Below are positions 59,729 through 64,000 of a stretch of DNA of 64,000 bases, piece by piece. The notes under the pieces were generated by a model that saw only the letters and a list, made by a program, of their open reading frames with translations, made no database searches and was not told where the DNA came from. Source of the stretch: Flavobacterium gelatinilyticum. GTDB taxonomy: Bacteria > Bacteroidota > Bacteroidia > Flavobacteriales > Flavobacteriaceae. Location of the stretch: assembly GCF_027111295.1 (NCBI RefSeq), contig NZ_CP114287.1:1178001-1242000 (forward strand). The letters are read 5' to 3'. The position numbers were made by a program, and so were the translations under genes. Positions within the stretch are counted from its first letter, which is position 1. The number at the start of each line of letters is the position of its first letter.

Positions 59729-61003
59729 TTAGTAAGCAAAAATTGGTCTTTCGCTCATTAATTCGTTTACTTCTTCAGCAACTTCTTCGATAACGTCTTC
59801 ATTTGTATGATCTGTTAGTACTTTATCGATCAAAGCTACGATAGTTTCCATATCTTTTTCAACTAAACCACGAGTTGTGATTGCAGCTGTTCCAACACGA
59901 ATTCCAGAAGTAATAAATGGTGATTTATCATCAAAAGGAACCATGTTTTTGTTTACTGTAATTTCAGCTTTAACTAATGCATTTTCAGCTTCTTTACCAG
60001 AGATATTTTTATTTCTTAAGTCAATAAGCATCATGTGGTTGTCTGTTCCGCCAGAGATAATATTGTATCCTCTTTTTACGAAAGCATCAGCCATTGCATT
60101 TGCATTTTTTTGTAATTGCATTGCGTAAGTAAAGAACTCATCTTTAAGAGCTTCACCAAATGCAACTGCTTTAGCAGCGATAATGTGCATTAAAGGTCCT
60201 CCTTGGTTTCCAGGGAAAACAGCTAAGTCTAATAATGAAGACATCATTCTGATTTCTCCTTTTGGAGTTGTTAATCCCTGCGGATTTGGAAAATCTTTCC
60301 CCATCAAAATAAGACCGCCGCGTGGTCCTCTTAATGTTTTATGTGTTGTTGTAGAAACGATGTGGCAATGCGGAATTGGATCGCTTAATAATCCTTTTGC
60401 AATAAGACCAGCCGGGTGAGAAATATCAGCAAATAAGATCGCTCCAACGCTGTCAGCAATTTGTCTGAAACGAGCAAAATCCATATCACGAGAATAAGCC
60501 GAAGCTCCTGCAATGATTAATTTTGGCTGTTCTTTTGTCGCAATTTCCTGAATTTTATCATAATCTAAACGACCGGTTTCAGCATCTACTCCGTAAAAAA
60601 CCGGACGGTATAAACGACCTGAGAAGTTTACAGGCGACCCGTGTGTTAAGTGTCCTCCGTGAGATAAATCGAAACCTAAAATAGTATCGCCAGGATTTAA
60701 ACAAGCATGGTAAACTGCTGTGTTTGCCTGAGATCCTGAGTGAGGCTGTACGTTTGCATATTCAGCACCAAACAATTCTTTTGCTCTGTCAATGGCGATC
60801 TGCTCAATAACGTCAACTACTTCGCAGCCTCCGTAATATCTTTTGCCTGGATAACCTTCAGCATATTTATTAGTTAATACAGATCCTGCAGCCTGCATTA
60901 CCTCATCACTTACGAAGTTTTCTGAAGCAATAAGCTCTAATCCGTGAATTTGTCTTTCTTTTTCCTCTTGAATAAGATCAAAAATTTGTTCGTCGCGTTG
61001 CAT
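59729..61003 (-). CDS. glyA: Serine hydroxymethyltransferase
   Basis: A 424-residue PLP enzyme from the ATG at 61001-61003 ([20 protein letters not shown]); an upstream in-frame ATG adds 17 atypical residues. Family motifs are [40 protein letters not shown], the PLP Lys222 in [13 protein letters not shown], and the C-terminal [14 protein letters not shown]. It converts serine and tetrahydrofolate to glycine and methylene-tetrahydrofolate, the main one-carbon source. It is divergent from fahA with overlapping promoter elements. Confidence 0.96.
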   Translation of the reverse strand: MQRDEQIFDLIQEEKERQIHGLELIASENFVSDEVMQAAGSVLTNKYAEGYPGKRYYGGCEVVDVIEQIAIDRAKELFGAEYANVQPHSGSQANTAVYHACLNPGDTILGFDLSHGGHLTHGSPVNFSGRLYRPVFYGVDAETGRLDYDKIQEIATKEQPKLIIAGASAYSRDMDFARFRQIADSVGAILFADISHPAGLIAKGLLSDPIPHCHIVSTTTHKTLRGPRGGLILMGKDFPNPQGLTTPKGEIRMMSSLLDLAVFPGNQGGPLMHIIAAKAVAFGEALKDEFFTYAMQLQKNANAMADAFVKRGYNIISGGTDNHMMLIDLRNKNISGKEAENALVKAEITVNKNMVPFDDKSPFITSGIRVGTAAITTRGLVEKDMETIVALIDKVLTDHTNEDVIEEVAEEVNELMSERPIFAY

Positions 61004-61028
61004 TTTTTCGTTTTTCGTTAATTTCCTG

Positions 61029-61036
61029 CAAAAATA
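61029..61036 (-). promoter_or_regulatory. glyA: glyA promoter -7 element TATTTTTG
   Basis: Minus-strand TATTTTTG, 25 bp before the glyA ATG, with TTTG (complement of 61052-61055) 15 bp upstream as a possible -33 box, a shorter spacer than usual. Confidence 0.55.
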
Positions 61037-61046
61037 CAAAAAAACG

Positions 61047-61077
61047 TTTGTCAAACTGCTAGATTATGATATATTTG
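61047..61077 (+). promoter_or_regulatory. fahA: fahA promoter
   Basis: TTTG (61047-61050), a 19-bp spacer and TATATTTG (61070-61077) match the Bacteroidota consensus exactly. The -33 box is part of the palindrome GTTTG-T-CAAAC (61046-61056), which also carries the glyA -33 box on the other strand. Confidence 0.7.
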
Positions 61078-61112
61078 ACAAGTAATTTTTCAACAAATAA
61101 TTAACATCTAAC

Positions 61113-62399
61113 ATGCCAATAACCGCCAACGATACCAGTAGAAAATCATGGTTGGAAGTACCAGAGCACAGTGACTTCCCGATTCAGAATATTCCTTTTG
61201 GTGTATTTCTGACTAAAGAAAATGTCGTTACCGTAGGAACACGAATTGGCGATTTTGCCATAGATTTAGGGGCTTTACAGCAATTAAACTATTTTGAAGG
61301 AATAGATTTAACTGATGATATGTTTATACAGGACACGCTTAATGATTTTATTTCTGACGGAAAAAAAACATGGCGTCTGGTCCGAAACCGCATCGCTGAT
61401 ATTTTCGATGAAAATAATCCACAGCTTAGAGATTCAACAAAAGACCGCGATATTGTTATTTTTAACATTGATGATGTAGAAATGCAGTTACCGGTTCTTA
61501 TTGGTGACTATACCGACTTTTATTCAAGCCGTGAACATGCTACGAATGTAGGTAAAATGTTCCGCGATCCAGAGAATGCTTTACTGCCAAACTGGCTGCA
61601 CATTCCGGTTGGATACCACGGAAGAAGTTCGACAATTGTACCGTCCGGAATTCCGGTTCACAGACCAATGGGACAAACTTTACCGGCAGGAGAAAAATAC
61701 CCTGTTTTTGGCCCTTCCCGATTAGTTGATTTTGAATTGGAAACCGCTTTTATTACAACCGATGTAAACGTAATGGGCGAAAACATTTCAACTTACGAAG
61801 CCGAAGATTACATCTTTGGAATGGTTTTACTAAATGACTGGAGCGCACGTGATATCCAGAAATGGGAATATGTACCGCTTGGACCATTCTTAGCTAAAAA
61901 CTTTGCTACCTCAATCTCTCCGTGGATTGTAACCATGGATGCCCTTGAGCCATTTAGAACAAAAGGTCCAAAACAAGATCCTACACCGCTGCCATATTTA
62001 CAAACGAAAGGAAAGAAAGCTTTTGATATTAATCTTGAAGTTTCATTGAAACCTGAAAATCAGGAAGAAGAAACGGTTATTTCTAGATCAAATTTCAAAT
62101 ATTTATACTGGTCTATGAGCCAGCAGCTGGCACATCATACTTCAAACGGATGCCGAGTAAATTCGGGCGATATGATGGGATCAGGAACTATTTCAGGCCC
62201 TACTCCGGATAGTTTTGGTTCTATGCTGGAATTAACCTGGGGAGGAAAAAATCCGCTGAAGTTAAAGGACGGAAGTGAGCGTAAATTTATTGAAGATAAT
62301 GATACTGTTATTATTCGTGGTTTTTGTGAAAATGCCGAAGTACGAATTGGTTTTGGAGAAGTTGCCAGCCAGCTTTTACCTCCATTTATCAGACAATGA
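61113..62399 (+). CDS. fahA: Fumarylacetoacetase
   Basis: A 428-residue enzyme of the usual length. The N-terminal domain has FPIQNIPFGVFLTKENVVTV. The hydrolase domain shows DFYSSREHATNVGKMFRDPE, PVGYHGRSSTIVPSGIPVHR, VDFELETAFITTDVN, LNDWSARDIQKWEYVPLGPF and MGSGTISGPTPDSFGSMLEL, covering the Ca/Mg-binding Asp/Glu and active-site His. It cleaves fumarylacetoacetate to fumarate and acetoacetate, the last step of tyrosine and phenylalanine breakdown. It ends at a bidirectional terminator. Confidence 0.96.
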   Translation: MPITANDTSRKSWLEVPEHSDFPIQNIPFGVFLTKENVVTVGTRIGDFAIDLGALQQLNYFEGIDLTDDMFIQDTLNDFISDGKKTWRLVRNRIADIFDENNPQLRDSTKDRDIVIFNIDDVEMQLPVLIGDYTDFYSSREHATNVGKMFRDPENALLPNWLHIPVGYHGRSSTIVPSGIPVHRPMGQTLPAGEKYPVFGPSRLVDFELETAFITTDVNVMGENISTYEAEDYIFGMVLLNDWSARDIQKWEYVPLGPFLAKNFATSISPWIVTMDALEPFRTKGPKQDPTPLPYLQTKGKKAFDINLEVSLKPENQEEETVISRSNFKYLYWSMSQQLAHHTSNGCRVNSGDMMGSGTISGPTPDSFGSMLELTWGGKNPLKLKDGSERKFIEDNDTVIIRGFCENAEVRIGFGEVASQLLPPFIRQ

Positions 62400-62431
62400 A
62401 GAGCAGATAAATCTGAAAAGATATAGAAACA

Positions 62432-62461
62432 AAAAAACCTTGGTTATCACCAAGGTTTTTT
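62432..62461. terminator. Bidirectional terminator
   Basis: AAAAAACCTTGG (62432-62443) / CCAAGGTTTTTT (62450-62461), loop 6 nt, between the convergent fahA and EEP-family genes. Confidence 0.9.
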
Positions 62462-62491
62462 TGTTTCTATATTAAATCTCACAAATTTGAA

Positions 62492-63676
62492 TTATTCCAA
62501 AACCACTTTCACCCAAACCAAACGATGATCTGAACTTGATTCACGTTTTTCAACTAATTCTGACATGGGTTCATCTTTTGCAGGCCAGAATACACCACTG
62601 CTTACGACCTTAAAACCAAGTCTGGAAGGCAATACATAATCAGCACGCATTCTCCAAAAAGCAGTATGATTAATTCCAAAAGGATTTTCCGGACTATATG
62701 CAGCACCGCCTTTACTGGCAGGAGTAAAATCGTTATTAATTTTCGGATGGTCTATTAAAGACTTAATACCTTCTCTGATAGCATTTCCTTCAACTGGTGA
62801 GGCGTTTTGATCACCCAATATAACAAATTCAGAATTTGCAGGCAAACCGCCTTTTACACCTTTATCATCATAAATGTACGAAGCCAAATCATCTGAAATA
62901 TAATCTTTCCAGAATCTGATTTCATCATGATTTCTTTTCCCATTGCGATCTTCAGCACCATCAAAAGTAGGAGGAGTTGGATGACTGGCTAAAATATGAA
63001 CTGTTTTTTTGCCAATTTGCACAGGAACATCCCAATGAGATTTGGATGATAATGGAAATTGTGCCCACGCTAATTTGCTATACCAGTCTGATCCATCGGA
63101 CTTTTTAGTAAGCAATGCCCCAGGCATATCTTTCCATTTAAAATTTTGAAAAGTACGAACCGACTTACTATCAATAGGATATTTTGACAAAAGCACCATC
63201 GCATATTGACCCGGATACATACCAAATCCCCAGGCATCATTTCCAAAATCTTCCAATTTTCCGTCATTGTTCAAATCGAAAAGACTTGGCTGCCCCGTAT
63301 TTACAGTTGAGTAATAATAGTAAGGATAATCAATAGCATCTGCTCCGTCTTGTCCTACTTTCAAATAATTTTTAATAAAAGCTTTTACGCCAAGTTTAGG
63401 ATTTTCAATATAATCAAACTCGTTTAGCAGAATAACATCCGGCCTTACGGTCTGAATAATCTTCGCGATATTTTTGATTTGAGCATTATTTCCTGAATTA
63501 AGTTCATTGATCAATATCTGCTCTGAATTTCCCTTTGTTCCTCGTGGAGAATAATTATCAGATTCCATACTTACATTATAGGTAGCAAATGTAAGTTCAT
63601 TTTTTTCCTGTGAATCAGACTGTGAAAAAAGAACTCCGGAAGAAAGCACGGAAAGGATAAAAAATAGTTTATTCAT
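62492..63676 (-). CDS. Exported endonuclease/exonuclease/phosphatase (EEP) family protein
   Basis: A 394-residue protein from the ATG at 63674-63676, which begins a clean signal peptide (MNKLFFILSVLSSGVLFSQS); the longer frame adds 36 unlikely residues. EEP-fold motifs are LTFATYNVSMESDNYSPRGT, VILLNEFDYIENP (metal-binding Glu), VHILASHPTPPTFDG (catalytic His), FVILGDQNASPVEGN (Asp/Asn pair) and SSDHRLVWVKV (final Asp-His). The group of secreted EEP proteins includes phosphodiesterases and nucleases acting outside or in the periplasm. It is the last complete gene in the window. Confidence 0.92.
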   Translation of the reverse strand: MNKLFFILSVLSSGVLFSQSDSQEKNELTFATYNVSMESDNYSPRGTKGNSEQILINELNSGNNAQIKNIAKIIQTVRPDVILLNEFDYIENPKLGVKAFIKNYLKVGQDGADAIDYPYYYYSTVNTGQPSLFDLNNDGKLEDFGNDAWGFGMYPGQYAMVLLSKYPIDSKSVRTFQNFKWKDMPGALLTKKSDGSDWYSKLAWAQFPLSSKSHWDVPVQIGKKTVHILASHPTPPTFDGAEDRNGKRNHDEIRFWKDYISDDLASYIYDDKGVKGGLPANSEFVILGDQNASPVEGNAIREGIKSLIDHPKINNDFTPASKGGAAYSPENPFGINHTAFWRMRADYVLPSRLGFKVVSSGVFWPAKDEPMSELVEKRESSSDHRLVWVKVVLE

Positions 63677-63883
63677 ATAAAAATTAAATCTGCATTTCTG
63701 CATTGTTGAGCATACGAATTTAAGAAGGTTGTCCGGACACAAGACAAATCTATCTGTTAAATATATGACAAAAAAAGCTGCCAATAAAAATGACAGCTCA
63801 ATCAGTACTTAAAAACCTTTATATCAAATAATTACACCAGATATTAAGATTAAAGTGATTTTTTAAAATCTGTGTTTATACTT

Positions 63884-64000
63884 TTAAGCAGGAATCTGCT
63901 GGCTTAAACAATGCAATGTTCCAAAGCCCCAGATAAAATCGATACAGCTTATTCCTATTACTTCGCGATCAGGGAAACATTCTGCTAAAATATTTAAAGC
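63884..64000 (-). CDS. Agmatine deiminase family protein, C-terminal end (cut by window edge)
   Basis: Only the last 38 codons are present, from the window edge to the stop at 63884-63886. They read FPDREVIGISCIDFIWGFG, then TLHCLSQQIPA. The invariant G-x-(L/I)-HC-x-(S/T)-QQ-x-P end, carrying the catalytic Cys, marks the agmatine deiminase/peptidyl-arginine deiminase (PPAD-like) family. It would convert agmatine to N-carbamoylputrescine and ammonia. The start lies beyond position 64000, and the gene direction is toward the EEP-family gene. Confidence 0.85.
   Translation of the reverse strand, partial: ALNILAECFPDREVIGISCIDFIWGFGTLHCLSQQIPA

Noticed and set aside
59012..61003. glyA-miaE operon with a glycine riboswitch
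   Set aside because: No aptamer-like conserved sequence upstream of glyA; only about 25 bp separates the promoter element from the start codon.

Overview
The window looks like chromosomal DNA of a Flavobacterium-type bacterium (Bacteroidota, Flavobacteriia). The base composition is AT-rich. Starts mostly lack a Shine-Dalgarno sequence, and several promoters fit the Bacteroidota TTTG / TAnnTTTG consensus. The gene content is typical of the group: DUF6660, DUF6377, DUF4142, GH2/GH3 secreted enzymes, TlpA thioredoxins, a D15-type barrel, MiaE, and many cytosolic multi-PAS and hybrid kinases. No rRNA, tRNA, transposase, integrase, phage gene or CRISPR array was seen.

Layout. 1-0.7 kb: start of a CusA/CzcA metal-efflux RND pump and its small His/Cys-rich DUF6660 partner. 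1.0-2.9 kb: two outer-membrane barrel proteins. 2.9-9.7 kb: a minus-strand signalling block of REC-kinase, CHASE3-GAF hybrid kinase with three receivers, lone receiver, CheR and CheB, with no DNA-binding output and no chemotaxis apparatus. 10-25.4 kb: a stress and genome-maintenance region with a general-stress SDR, SemiSWEET, six-PAS kinase, response regulator, PPOX stress protein, DUF72, Fpg/Nei glycosylase, YciE-type ferritin-like protein, very acidic protein, XRE regulator, DUF1328, topoisomerase IB and DUF4142 lipoprotein. 25.5-29.5 kb: aldo-keto reductase, Zn alcohol dehydrogenase, cupin and AraC regulator, resembling an aldehyde-response set. 29.7-35 kb: secreted GH2 beta-galactosidase, small proteins, TlpA thioredoxin, and an ArsR regulator with an Old Yellow Enzyme. 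36.2-37.6 kb: tyrS behind a Tyr-rich leader peptide and terminator. 37.9-49 kb: acyltransferase, DUF1349, GH3, DUF6377 regulator, large acyl-CoA dehydrogenase, and divergent EamA/MocR genes. 49.3-54.8 kb: bestrophin, universal stress protein, HAMP kinase with OmpR regulator, and an outer-membrane barrel. 54.9-64 kb: metabolism and RNA modification (aspA, pentapeptide protein, GNAT, guaC, miaE, glyA, fahA), an exported EEP-family protein and the end of an agmatine deiminase.

The most interesting non-coding signal is upstream of tyrS. A near-leaderless 36-codon ORF with six Tyr codons is followed by a strong terminator, and an alternative pairing excludes that terminator. This reads as a translation-coupled attenuator. 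Other notable signals are five 17-bp palindromes in a gene-free stretch at 24.36-24.61 kb, a GC-rich foldable 3' region at 53.37-53.47 kb, a shared AAAAATCCT motif about 60 bp upstream of three stress-type genes, identical hairpins on both sides of an XRE gene, and many degenerate short-word repeats in spacers. Everything here comes from reading the sequence; no database search was run.
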